From positions 186,001-250,000 of the forward strand of contig NZ_BMNC01000001.1 of NCBI RefSeq assembly GCF_014646255.1: a DNA stretch of 64,000 nt, given 5' to 3'. Below, piece by piece: positions 41,240 to 48,563 of the stretch. Positions within the stretch are counted from its first letter, which is position 1, and each line of letters begins with the position of its first letter. Below the pieces are notes generated by a model that was not told the origin of the DNA, made no database searches, and saw nothing but the letters and a program-made list of their open reading frames with translations. Position numbers and translations under genes: made by a program. Source of the DNA: Lentzea pudingi (GTDB lineage: Bacteria; Actinomycetota; Actinomycetes; Mycobacteriales; Pseudonocardiaceae).

Positions 41240-41253
41240 CTGATAGTTATCAG
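41240..41253. promoter_or_regulatory. Palindromic operator candidate upstream of GH97 gene
   Basis: CTGATA-GT-TATCAG, a perfect 6+6 bp dyad 66 bp before the GH97 start, in the 99-bp gap after the permuted papain-like gene. Its AT-richness stands out locally. It may bind a sugar-responsive repressor; no regulator gene is adjacent. Confidence 0.45.
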
Positions 41254-41273
41254 TCCTCTTGCGGACAGGGTTT

Positions 41274-41888
41274 TCACAAGACCTTGATCTCGATCTCCTT
41301 GCCCAGTCTCGCGCCGTCCAGCAGGTCGAGGTCGTCACCACTCCAGAAGCGGCCCGGGTCGTACCAGTTCGGCCGGCGCTTCGGCAGCAGCCCCATCTCC
41401 TCGTACGTGACGGCCACGATCTCCGCGCAGAACGCGCTCTCGATCGTCGCGTCGCCCTTGGGCCCCAACGGAACCCGCCCGCGCACCCACCGCGACGCCA
41501 GCTTGGCGGTGGACGGGAACGGCGTGCCGTCGAGCCGCGCCACCGTCCGCAACGCCGCGTCCTCCATCTCGCGCGTCACCTCGTGCTCGAGCTGCCGCAG
41601 CCACGCCCGCTGCCCGTACTTGTCGTGCCACGTGACGACGGCGTCGCGCAGGTCGTGCAACTGGGCACCGCGCTGGTGGGTGCCGCTCCACATGTCCTTG
41701 AGCGACTTGCCGAGCTCGGCGTGCCACATCAGCGGCGGCAGGTCGTCCAGCACGATCGCCATGCCGACGTGGTTGACGGGGCTGTTCGTCATCGTCTGGA
41801 TCGCCCGGTCCGCCGCACTGCGCCCGCGGAACACCCACACGTCCCCGGTGCGGGTCATCTCCACGGCTTTGTCCAGTGTTGTCGCCAT
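41274..41888 (-). CDS. Permuted papain-like (YiiX/C92, NlpC/P60-like) protein
   Basis: A 204-residue protein with circularly permuted papain-like features. A conserved His lies in NSPVNHVGMAIVLDD (His40) and the nucleophile-type Cys in SAFCAEIVAVTYEEMG (Cys154). This H-before-C order is that of YiiX/BtrH-type permuted NlpC/P60 enzymes, which cleave or form amide/thioester bonds, often on lipids or peptidoglycan. There is no signal peptide, so it is probably cytoplasmic. The ATG at 41888 was chosen because upstream frame overlaps the divergent small gene and is not conserved. Confidence 0.75.
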   Translation of the reverse strand: MATTLDKAVEMTRTGDVWVFRGRSAADRAIQTMTNSPVNHVGMAIVLDDLPPLMWHAELGKSLKDMWSGTHQRGAQLHDLRDAVVTWHDKYGQRAWLRQLEHEVTREMEDAALRTVARLDGTPFPSTAKLASRWVRGRVPLGPKGDATIESAFCAEIVAVTYEEMGLLPKRRPNWYDPGRFWSGDDLDLLDGARLGKEIEIKVL

Positions 41889-41907
41889 GGGTCGGTAGCC
41901 TAGGCAC

Positions 41908-42072
41908 ATGAAGCTGTGGAAGGTGATCGGTATGGCCGCTTTCGCGGGTGTCGCGGCGAGCGGCGTGGTCGTCGCCCGCAACCAGCGCCGCCGTGCCGCC
42001 TACACGCCGGACCAGATCAGGGAACGTCTGCACGAGCGGCTGGCCGAGGCGTCCGCTCCCCGTTCGGAATGA
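41908..42072 (+). CDS. Small single-span membrane protein
   Basis: A 54-residue protein: an N-terminal membrane helix (about 4-23, VIGMAAFAGVAASGVVVA) followed by an Arg-rich stretch NQRRRAAYTP and an amphipathic helix IRERLHERLAEA. A -10-like TAGCCT (41896-41901) lies six bases before the ATG, close to the leaderless pattern. Its 3' end overlaps the convergent MFS gene by 56 bp. The positive-inside layout and helix make it a credible gene despite its size. Function unknown. Confidence 0.65.
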   Translation: MKLWKVIGMAAFAGVAASGVVVARNQRRRAAYTPDQIRERLHERLAEASAPRSE

Positions 42073-43390
42073 GCCGGTAGGCCACAAAGGACGCCAGAGC
42101 CACCAGCGCGGCCGCCACCATGGCCGTGCCCTGCATCGCCTCGGTGAACGTGCCGGTCGCGGCCCACGCCGACAGCACGGTCCCGAGCACCGCGATGCCC
42201 AGCGCCGCGCCGAGCTCGTACGCCGTCTCCGACACCGCCGAGGCCGCGCCGGCCTTGTCCGCCGGCACCGCGGACACCACGGCGTCCGTCGTGAGCGTCA
42301 GCGCGAGACCCACCCCGGCACCGATGATCACCAACGCGACCGCGATGGCGCTGTACTGCGCCCAGACCCCGACGATCACCAGACCACCCGCGCTGGCCAG
42401 CAGACCTGCCGCGATCGCCCGGCCGCGGCCGAGCAGCCGGACGACGGGTCCGATCGCGGCGACGACGAGCACCCCGGCGAGACCCAGCGGCAGTTCGCGC
42501 AGGCCCGCCTCCAGCGGCGAGTAGCCCAGCACGTTCTGGAAGTACTGCGACAGGAAGAACACCAGCCCGGTCAGCGCGAAGATCGCGATCATGCTGGCGC
42601 CCACGGCCCCGCTGAACGCCGGTTCGCGGAACAGCGCCACGTCGATCATCGGGTGCCGCGAGGCCTGCTGCCGCCGCACGAACAACCACAGCCCCGCCAC
42701 GCCGACGAGCCCGGCCGCGAGGGCCGTCCAGCTCGGCCCGCCCAGCGCGACCTCCTTGACCGCGTAGACCAGCGGCACGACACCGACCGCCGACAACAGG
42801 GCCGAGACCAGGTCGAACGGGCCGGGGTCCGGGTCACGCGACTCCGGCAGCCACCAAGCGCCGAACACGAGCAGCGCCGCCATTACCGGCAGGTTGATCA
42901 CGAACACTGAACCCCACCAGAAGTGCTGCAGCAGCGCACCGCCGATCAGTGGCCCGAGCGCGGCACCGGCCGTCGCCGTCGCGGCCCAGACCGCCACCGC
43001 CCGCGTGCGTTCGGCGGGGTCGGTGAACAGGTTGCGGATGATCGACAACGTCGACGGCATGATCGTCGCGCCCGCCACGCCGAGCAGGGCGCGGGCCACG
43101 ACCAACCAGCCCGCGGTCGGCGCGAACGCGGCCAGCAGCGAGGCGAGACCGAAGCCGAACGCGCCCGTGAGCAGCAGCTTCTTCCGGCCGATCCGATCGC
43201 CGAGCGTGCCCATCGTGACGAGCAGGCCGCCCAGCACGAACGAGTAGATGTCGCCGATCCACAGCACCTCCGCCGTCGACGGCGCCAGGTCCTGCTGCAG
43301 CGCGGGAATCGCGAGCGCGAGCACCGTGCCGTCCACCGCGATCAACAACAACGCGAGCGAGAGCACGCTCAGTGCTGCCCACTTACGCAT
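42017..43390 (-). CDS. MFS transporter, DHA2 (EmrB/QacA) drug-efflux type
   Basis: A 457-residue integral membrane transporter with about 14 predicted helices. DHA2 motifs are visible: motif A-like GTLGDRIGRKKLLL (about 61-74), LAIPALQQDLAPSTAEVLWIGDIYSFVLGGLL near the N-terminus, and GALLGPLIGG-like motif C (ATATAGAALGPLIGGALL). It probably exports a toxic compound in exchange for protons. It is divergent from a TetR regulator, with two operator-like dyads in the 85-bp intergenic region, so it is likely substrate-inducible. The start ATG at 43390 has GGGGGG upstream. Confidence 0.92.
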   Translation of the reverse strand: MRKWAALSVLSLALLLIAVDGTVLALAIPALQQDLAPSTAEVLWIGDIYSFVLGGLLVTMGTLGDRIGRKKLLLTGAFGFGLASLLAAFAPTAGWLVVARALLGVAGATIMPSTLSIIRNLFTDPAERTRAVAVWAATATAGAALGPLIGGALLQHFWWGSVFVINLPVMAALLVFGAWWLPESRDPDPGPFDLVSALLSAVGVVPLVYAVKEVALGGPSWTALAAGLVGVAGLWLFVRRQQASRHPMIDVALFREPAFSGAVGASMIAIFALTGLVFFLSQYFQNVLGYSPLEAGLRELPLGLAGVLVVAAIGPVVRLLGRGRAIAAGLLASAGGLVIVGVWAQYSAIAVALVIIGAGVGLALTLTTDAVVSAVPADKAGAASAVSETAYELGAALGIAVLGTVLSAWAATGTFTEAMQGTAMVAAALVALASFVAYRLIPNGERTPRPAARADVP

Positions 43391-43403
43391 GACGAACCCC
43401 CCT

Positions 43404-43453
43404 TAGCCGACCATGTGGTCTGCAAAGTAACGTACCGTCCAGACGGTCGGCTA
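43404..43453. promoter_or_regulatory. Two inverted TetR operator copies in the MFS/TetR intergenic region
   Basis: TAGCCGACC (43404-43412) and GGTCGGCTA (43445-43453) are perfect inverses. Each continues into its own dyad: GACCA-TG-TGGTC (43409-43420) on the left and ACCGTC-CA-GACGGT (43434-43447) on the right. Read from the outside in, the two half-sites are TAGCCGACCATGTGGTC and TAGCCGACCGTCTGGAC. Confidence 0.75.
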
Positions 43454-43462
43454 GGCAAACGA

Positions 43463-43468
43463 TAGGTT
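43463..43468 (+). promoter_or_regulatory. Leaderless-type -10 element of the TetR gene
   Basis: TAGGTT followed by exactly seven bases and the ATG at 43476 fits TANNNT-N7-ATG. The right operator copy ends 9 bp upstream, suitable for autorepression. Confidence 0.55.
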
Positions 43469-43475
43469 GATCACC

Positions 43476-44030
43476 ATGCCCGGAGAGCAGCGCAACGCGC
43501 CCCGCACCCGCCGTGAGGTGCTCGCCGCAGCCGCGCGCGCCCTGATCGAGCAGGGCCCCAACGTCAGCCTCGACGCCGTGGCGAAGGAGGCGGGCGTCTC
43601 GAAGGGCGGCCTGCTGCACCACTTCCGCAGCAAGCAGGCGTTGATCGCCGGACTGATCGAGGAGTGGTTCGACCACTACGACGCGACGGTCACGCGGCTG
43701 CTCGAACCGGAGGACACCCCCGGCCGTTGGACCCGCGCGCACATCAGGGCGACCTTCGAACCCCAGGACCTGTGGTCGCACCCGTCCGTCGTGACGGCGC
43801 TGCTCGGCGTCCCGGAACTGCAGCAGCGGATGGACGTCGCCGCGACCCGCTGGAGGCAGCAGACCGACTCCGACGGCCTGCACCCGCAACGGGCGGACCT
43901 CATCTCCCGTGCACTCGATGGGGTGACGCTGGCGGACCTGCTGTGGCGCGACCAGGAGTCCGACGAGGAACGCTCACGCACCCGTGACCTGCTGCTGAAG
44001 CTCACCGAGCAGGCCGGGCCGCTCGTCTGA
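43476..44030 (+). CDS. TetR family transcriptional repressor
   Basis: A 184-residue TetR regulator: HTH at about 8-55 (TRREVLAAAARALIEQGPNVS, AVAKEAGVSKGGLLHHFRSK) and a TetR_C-type helical ligand domain after about 70. The 'SKGGLLHHF' recognition helix is typical. It most likely represses the divergent DHA2 transporter and itself through the doubled operator. A TTG nine bases upstream is less likely than the ATG at 43476, which fits the leaderless promoter. Confidence 0.9.
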   Translation: MPGEQRNAPRTRREVLAAAARALIEQGPNVSLDAVAKEAGVSKGGLLHHFRSKQALIAGLIEEWFDHYDATVTRLLEPEDTPGRWTRAHIRATFEPQDLWSHPSVVTALLGVPELQQRMDVAATRWRQQTDSDGLHPQRADLISRALDGVTLADLLWRDQESDEERSRTRDLLLKLTEQAGPLV

Positions 44031-44126
44031 CTTTGTCCACTGAACGTTGTCAACCGGAACAACGCTGACACCGGACAACGAAGTCTGCGTACCTTCGGAA
44101 GTGGTTGCACTCCGGGGGGAACGCAC

Positions 44127-45047
44127 ATGCCGATCGTCATGTCCGAAACCGTGCCCAAAGGGCGCGGACTGACCGTTCTGTTCGAGCTCGAAGACCTCGC
44201 GCGCACGCGGTTCGCCTCGGCGCCGCTGCCGATGTACGAGCTGGTGTTCACGGTGCACAGCGGCAACTGGGACCGCCTGCTGCTCCCGCACATCCGCCCG
44301 CTCGCCGAACTGATCAGACCCGGCCGTTTCCTCCCCGACTTCTTCAACTCCGCCCAGCCCGACTTCGACGACGCCGTGTGCCAGGTGCTCGACGTGCCCT
44401 CGACACGGGTGCGCGACCAGATCGCGAGCATGCTCGGCACCACCTCGCCGTGGCTGCGCTCGTTCGCGGCCGGCACCCCGACCTCACGCCAGGACCTGAG
44501 ATCGGCGTTCCGCGCGGGCTTCCGCGACCTGCTGGGACCGAACTGGTCGCAGACCCGCCAGTCGTTCGAGGCCGAGGTACGACTGAGGTCGTCGCAGGCG
44601 GTGACGCGCGGCCTCGGAGACCTGCTCGGCCACCTGCACCCGTCGATCTCGTGGACCTCACCCGCCCTGCACGTCGAACTGGGCTGGGACACCGAGATCT
44701 CGTTGCGCGGCACCGGAATGCTGATCGTGCCGGTGCTCAACGGCCTGACCCGCCCGGCGGTGTCGATGTTCGCCGAACCCCAGCCGCTGCTCTTCTACCC
44801 GGTCACCGCACCCCAGCCGAGCGGCGCCAGCCTCGAACTCGCCCTGGGCCGCACCCGAACCCTGGTGCTGCGGGCGCTGACCTGCGAACGCACCACCACA
44901 GAACTGGCCAAGCACGTGGGCATCAGCCTGCCCACGGCCTCACAACACGCGACAGCCCTGCGCACAGCGGGCTTCGTCTCCACCCACCGCAACGGCAGGT
45001 CGGTCCGCCACCGCCTGACCCGGCGCGGCTGGGAACTGCTGAACTGA
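44127..45047 (+). CDS. ArsR-like winged-helix regulator with DUF5937-type N-terminal domain
   Basis: A 306-residue regulator. The long N-terminal part (about 10-235) resembles the DUF5937-type sensor of actinobacterial ArsR-family proteins (LARTRFASAPLPMYELVFTVHS, FFNSAQPDFDDAV). The C-terminal winged HTH (about 240-306) has LVLRALTCERTTTELAKHVGI and SLPTASQHATALRTAGFVST. It is 11 bp upstream of the TPR-protein gene and probably co-transcribed. The 96-bp gap before it contains an inverted CGTTGT/ACAACG (44045-44064) and two direct ACCGGA(A)CAACG repeats that could be operators. Confidence 0.8.
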   Translation: MPIVMSETVPKGRGLTVLFELEDLARTRFASAPLPMYELVFTVHSGNWDRLLLPHIRPLAELIRPGRFLPDFFNSAQPDFDDAVCQVLDVPSTRVRDQIASMLGTTSPWLRSFAAGTPTSRQDLRSAFRAGFRDLLGPNWSQTRQSFEAEVRLRSSQAVTRGLGDLLGHLHPSISWTSPALHVELGWDTEISLRGTGMLIVPVLNGLTRPAVSMFAEPQPLLFYPVTAPQPSGASLELALGRTRTLVLRALTCERTTTELAKHVGISLPTASQHATALRTAGFVSTHRNGRSVRHRLTRRGWELLN

Positions 45048-45058
45048 GGGAGGCCCGC

Positions 45059-46405
45059 ATGTCCGCGATGCCGCGGTACCGCACCGACCCAAGCCCCCGA
45101 GCGCTGGCCACCCGCCTGCGCGCCCTCCGCACCGCAGGCGTCCCGGTGGCCTGCCACGTCTACGCAGGACTGGCCGCCCCCGCGCCGACCTCCGCGTTGC
45201 ACGCGCGCATCACCCACGCCATGGCGAGCGCCTTCGTGACAGGCACGTCAGCGGCCGTCCCCCGCTTCGAACCACCACCCTCCGCCCAGCTACGCCTGCT
45301 GACGTCCGCCAGTTGGGGCCGCCTGGACGGCGGAGGCCCGGACATGACGACCTTCCCGGTCGACCTCGCCTCCGAACTGTGGTGGCGAGTCCACGAACGA
45401 GCCCTGGGCTCCCTGCGCCCAGCCGAACGCCGCCTCGCCTGCGACCTGCTGCTGCGCCTGGGCTACCCACACCGCGCAGCCGCGGTGATCGGCCTGAGCG
45501 TCATCGACCCGCGCAAACACGTGCTCTCCCCAGACCTGGCCCTGGAACAACTGGCCGTCCTGCGCTGCCACCTCCCGTCCTCCGCCGTGGAGGCGATGGC
45601 ACTACGAGGAGCCAGATCCGGCCTCCCCGCCGAGACCCGCCGAGACCTGGCACTGCTGGTGGTCTTCCGCACCGCGGCCCGAGGCGCAGACTCCACCTCC
45701 CTGCAAGCCGCCGCCGCACTGGCGACGAAAGCCAACTCCGAACTACCGCAGAACGGCTTCACGGGCCTGCTGAACCGAGCACGCCTGCACCGCGCGATAG
45801 CCGCGGTCCCGTTCGTGCGCCGCGACATCGCCGAAACCCACCGCCTCCTGGGCCGCGCCCTCGAATCGCTGACCGCCATCACCCCGGCCACCGAGATGGA
45901 CCGGCTCGCCTGGGCCGACGAGGCCTACGCCCTGCACGCGTTCCTGGTGCGGACCCACCTCACCGTGGGCCTGGGCCAGCGTGCTGTCGGGTACGCGGCC
46001 GAGCTGGTCGAGCTCAGTCCGGGCGATGACAGGACCTGGGCGCTGTCCGGGGACGCGCTGGCCGCGAGCGGCCGGCTGGAGGAGGCGCTGGACGCCTACG
46101 GCCGCGGCATCGCGCTGGGCGGGTGGGGTGCCGCTCGTGCCGCGTACCTGCGGGGGTTCGTGCTGGAACGGCTCGGGCGGGTGGCGGAGGCTGCCGAGGA
46201 CTACGTGCTGTCCCAGCGCATCGACCCGACGTCGTCGGTGGTGGCCGGGTCGTCGGTGGCGGCTGGGGCCTCGGTGGTGGCCGGATCGGTTGGGGCGGGG
46301 CCGGTGGTGGCCGGATCGGTTGGGGCGGGGCCGGTGGTGGCGGGGCCGGTTGGGGAGGGGGCGGTTGGGCGGCACGTGCCTGGCGCCACGTATGCGGCGG
46401 GGTGA
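45059..46405 (+). CDS. TPR-repeat protein with low-complexity C-terminal repeats
   Basis: A 448-residue cytoplasmic protein. Helical throughout, with clear TPR units near 300-390 (GYAAELVELSPGDDRTWALSG, ALAASGRLEEALDAYGRGIAL, AYLRGFVLERLGRVAEAAEDY). The C-terminal 55 residues are a Val/Ala/Gly/Ser tail with three tandem 10-residue units (about 404-434: SVVAGSVGAG, PVVAGSVGAG, PVVAGPVGEG). A strong ribosome site (GGGAGG) precedes the ATG at 45059. Co-transcription with the upstream regulator suggests a scaffold or signalling partner. No enzymatic motif. Confidence 0.7.
   Translation: MSAMPRYRTDPSPRALATRLRALRTAGVPVACHVYAGLAAPAPTSALHARITHAMASAFVTGTSAAVPRFEPPPSAQLRLLTSASWGRLDGGGPDMTTFPVDLASELWWRVHERALGSLRPAERRLACDLLLRLGYPHRAAAVIGLSVIDPRKHVLSPDLALEQLAVLRCHLPSSAVEAMALRGARSGLPAETRRDLALLVVFRTAARGADSTSLQAAAALATKANSELPQNGFTGLLNRARLHRAIAAVPFVRRDIAETHRLLGRALESLTAITPATEMDRLAWADEAYALHAFLVRTHLTVGLGQRAVGYAAELVELSPGDDRTWALSGDALAASGRLEEALDAYGRGIALGGWGAARAAYLRGFVLERLGRVAEAAEDYVLSQRIDPTSSVVAGSSVAAGASVVAGSVGAGPVVAGSVGAGPVVAGPVGEGAVGRHVPGATYAAG
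46271..46360 (+). repeat. 30-bp in-frame tandem repeat, three units
   Basis: Units at 46271-46300, 46301-46330 and a degenerate 46331-46360 encode the C-terminal (S/P)VVAGxVGxG decapeptides of the TPR protein. Near-identical DNA of units one and two indicates recent slippage or unequal crossing over. Confidence 0.8.
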
Positions 46406-46500
46406 CGAGGGTGGTCGCGCCTGGATCCCGCGTGCGATGTACGCGATGACGACCGGACGGTTCGCGCTTGCGCCTGGGTTCGTGTGCGCGGTTGGTTGAG

Positions 46501-46612
46501 GCGGTACCGGCAGTGCTAAGCGGTGCCGGTGCAGGCTGAAGCGGTGCCGGAGGAGCTAAAGCGGTGCCGGTGCAGGCTGAGGCGGCCACCGGAGGAGCTG
46601 AGACGGTACCGG
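46501..46612. repeat. Degenerate 19-22 bp minisatellite, about 5.5 units
   Basis: Units begin GCGGTGCCGG (variants GCGGTACCGG, GCGGCCACCGG) and alternate between tails TGCAGGCTGAA and AGGAGCTAAA. Boundaries by eye are 46501, 46520, 46541, 46561, 46582 and a partial copy from about 46603. Spacing and unit length exclude a CRISPR. Confidence 0.75.
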
Positions 46613-46723
46613 TGGGACGGACCGTGCTTGGCGCCGTATGTGCTGTGGGCTGACGCGGTGCCGACCGCTCCTCCGCGCGATTCCACCTGACGCAACGCGC
46701 GAACACCGGATTTGGTTCCCCGG

Positions 46724-46751
46724 TTGTCCACAGGATGTCAGGTTGTCCACA
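46724..46751. other. Two DnaA-box-like TTGTCCACA sequences
   Basis: TTGTCCACA at 46724-46732 and 46743-46751, same orientation, 19 bp apart. TTGTCCACA is the DnaA-box consensus of GC-rich actinomycetes. They are embedded in a short direct repeat GGTTGTCCACAGG. Two boxes alone are not an origin; they could titrate DnaA or be chance in a small duplication. Confidence 0.45.
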
Positions 46752-46757
46752 GGGGCG

Positions 46758-48563
46758 TCAGCGGGCGTCGGCTGTCACCAGTAATCGCAGGTGCGCTGTC
46801 AGCCAGGTGGTCGGGGTTGGGGCGTCGGCGAACGCCGTTGTGTGGGTTGCCGCTGTGTGCAGGCCCGCGTTGTGCAGGTGGGTGCCTACCTCGCGGACGC
46901 GGGTCAGCAGGCTTGCTGTCAGGTGGTCCAGGCCTCGGTGTGCGGCCTCGGCCAGCACTGTCAGGGCGCTGTCTATCGCTGCGCTCAGCGGGTCGGATGT
47001 TGTGGTGCCTGGCTGGAGGGGTTGCGGTGTTGTGTCGGTCGTTAGGTCGGGCACCACCACGCCTGTCGGGGTGTGGACTGCCAGTGGGTCCACTACCAGC
47101 GTGCCCCGGTGGCGGCGGATTGTGCCGGTGATCGTTGTCGGGGTTGCTCGTAGTGCTGTTGTCAGCGCGTCCAGGGCGTTGGGGGCTACGGCTCGGTGGG
47201 TTGCTTCCAGTAGGCACGTTGTGCCGGTGGGGGAGTGCAGAGTTGCCGTCAGGCGTTGTGCGGCCGGGTCGTAGGCGAGGTCGGTGACCTCGGCTACTCG
47301 TAGAGCGCGGACCAGTTCTGCTTCCACCCTGGCGCGGACCTGGCGGGGTGGTAGTTCGGCCAGGGTGGTGGCGGCTGCGGTGTAGTCCTCGATCACCAGG
47401 GCCTGGGCGAGGTGGTTCCAGGCGGTGCCTACCGGGGTCAGCGAGGTTTTGGCTACGCGGCTGGTTTTCAGCGTTACTGCGCGGCTTGCGCTTCGGGTTG
47501 CCGATTCGGACACCACGTTCGACGCTGCCAGGTGTTGGCCTGTGCGCCTTGGGGTGTCGCGCTGTACCAGCACCACGTCGCCCGATGCGAAGTAGACGTC
47601 GGCTGTTGTTCCTGTGCGGAGGCGGGCGCCCAGTGCGGTCAGGCGGACGCGTTTGAGCGGGGTCTCGGCTGGTTCGTCCGGGCCCAGGACTTCGGCTCGT
47701 GGGCCTGTGGCCGTGGTGCGGGCGTGCAGTTCGGTCAGCAGGGCGGCGAACCGTTCTGCCTCGTAGTCGGCGCTTCGGTTGCGGTAGGCCGTCAGCTGGG
47801 CGAGCAGGTCGGTGATCACCGCGGCTGGCCAGTGCAGGCGTTGCGCGGTCAGGTCGCGGTGCAGGCGTTGCCAGGCCACGTCCAGCACCTCGCTCGCGTT
47901 CGTGGTGCCGTCCAGCAGTAGCTGGTCCAGCAGGTCTGTCACGGCGGTCAGATCCGTTGCGGTGGTGGGGGATCCGCCTACGTCGATGGTGTCGGCGCCT
48001 TGTTCGTCCGCTTCGCGGAATGCCCACACCGCCAGCGCCGTCGCTTCGTCCTTGTTGACGGCGTCGGTGTGGACGTAAGACAGGTCGCCGGGCACCAGGA
48101 ACGTGACCGTGCAGGTCGGGAGTTCTGCCTGTGCCGTCTGGTCGTCCTGTGTCGGGCGGCGGAGCTTCGCGCGGTAGCCCGCCTGGTGGGCCCTGCGGGC
48201 GCGGCGCAGGGTGCGGTCGCCCATCAACGCCGCCAGTTCGGCGTCCGTCACGGCACCGGGCGACCACAGTTCGGTGGGGGCGCTTGCTTCCTGGGTGCGT
48301 TGGTACGCGAGGACGACGGCGATGCGGTGCCGGCAGACTCCTGCCGCGCCGCAGCTGCAGTGCGCCGCGTCGAGTGTGGTGCCTGGTGGCAGTGTGGTCG
48401 TGGTGCCGTCCGGGAACTTGACCCGCACGGCACCGGCCGGATCGGTGTCGAGGGCGGGGACGACGCCCGCGTCGAGCTCCTTGACGGCACGTTTCACCAG
48501 ACCGCGGTTGGTCAGCGCCGCGAGCGCGTCCGGGGTCAGTGCCAGCAGGTCGGGTCTGGTCAC
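46758..48563 (-). CDS. SWIM zinc-finger protein (YehQ-like)
   Basis: A 601-residue protein. The SWIM finger C-x-C-x5-C-x-H lies near the N-terminus (HCSCGAAGVCRH, Cys69, Cys71, Cys77, His79). SWIM domains bind nucleic acids or proteins. The rest is a long helical/beta region without recognised motif. The ATG at 48563 overlaps the VWA stop (ATGA), so it is the last gene of the WGR-MoxR-VWA train. This matches the end position of E. coli yehQ in its cluster (from memory). It is probably the nucleic-acid- or substrate-binding arm of the system. Confidence 0.85.
   Translation of the reverse strand: MTRPDLLALTPDALAALTNRGLVKRAVKELDAGVVPALDTDPAGAVRVKFPDGTTTTLPPGTTLDAAHCSCGAAGVCRHRIAVVLAYQRTQEASAPTELWSPGAVTDAELAALMGDRTLRRARRAHQAGYRAKLRRPTQDDQTAQAELPTCTVTFLVPGDLSYVHTDAVNKDEATALAVWAFREADEQGADTIDVGGSPTTATDLTAVTDLLDQLLLDGTTNASEVLDVAWQRLHRDLTAQRLHWPAAVITDLLAQLTAYRNRSADYEAERFAALLTELHARTTATGPRAEVLGPDEPAETPLKRVRLTALGARLRTGTTADVYFASGDVVLVQRDTPRRTGQHLAASNVVSESATRSASRAVTLKTSRVAKTSLTPVGTAWNHLAQALVIEDYTAAATTLAELPPRQVRARVEAELVRALRVAEVTDLAYDPAAQRLTATLHSPTGTTCLLEATHRAVAPNALDALTTALRATPTTITGTIRRHRGTLVVDPLAVHTPTGVVVPDLTTDTTPQPLQPGTTTSDPLSAAIDSALTVLAEAAHRGLDHLTASLLTRVREVGTHLHNAGLHTAATHTTAFADAPTPTTWLTAHLRLLVTADAR

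Larger units (their letters stand above)
46406..46757. other. 352-bp non-coding interval with minisatellite and DnaA-box-like pair
   Basis: No convincing gene. It holds a short G/T-rich stretch (46406-46500), the tandem repeat at 46501-46612, and two TTGTCCACA sequences near the SWIM gene stop. It separates the convergent TPR gene from the 17-kb WGR/MoxR/VWA/SWIM train. Confidence 0.65.

Noticed and set aside
46501..46612. CRISPR-like periodic repeats
   Set aside because: Units of about 20 bp follow one another directly without unique spacers, are degenerate, and no cas gene is near.
46724..46751. Chromosomal or plasmid replication origin
   Set aside because: Only two DnaA-box-like nine-mers, no AT-rich unwinding region and no dnaA, dnaN or rep gene nearby.
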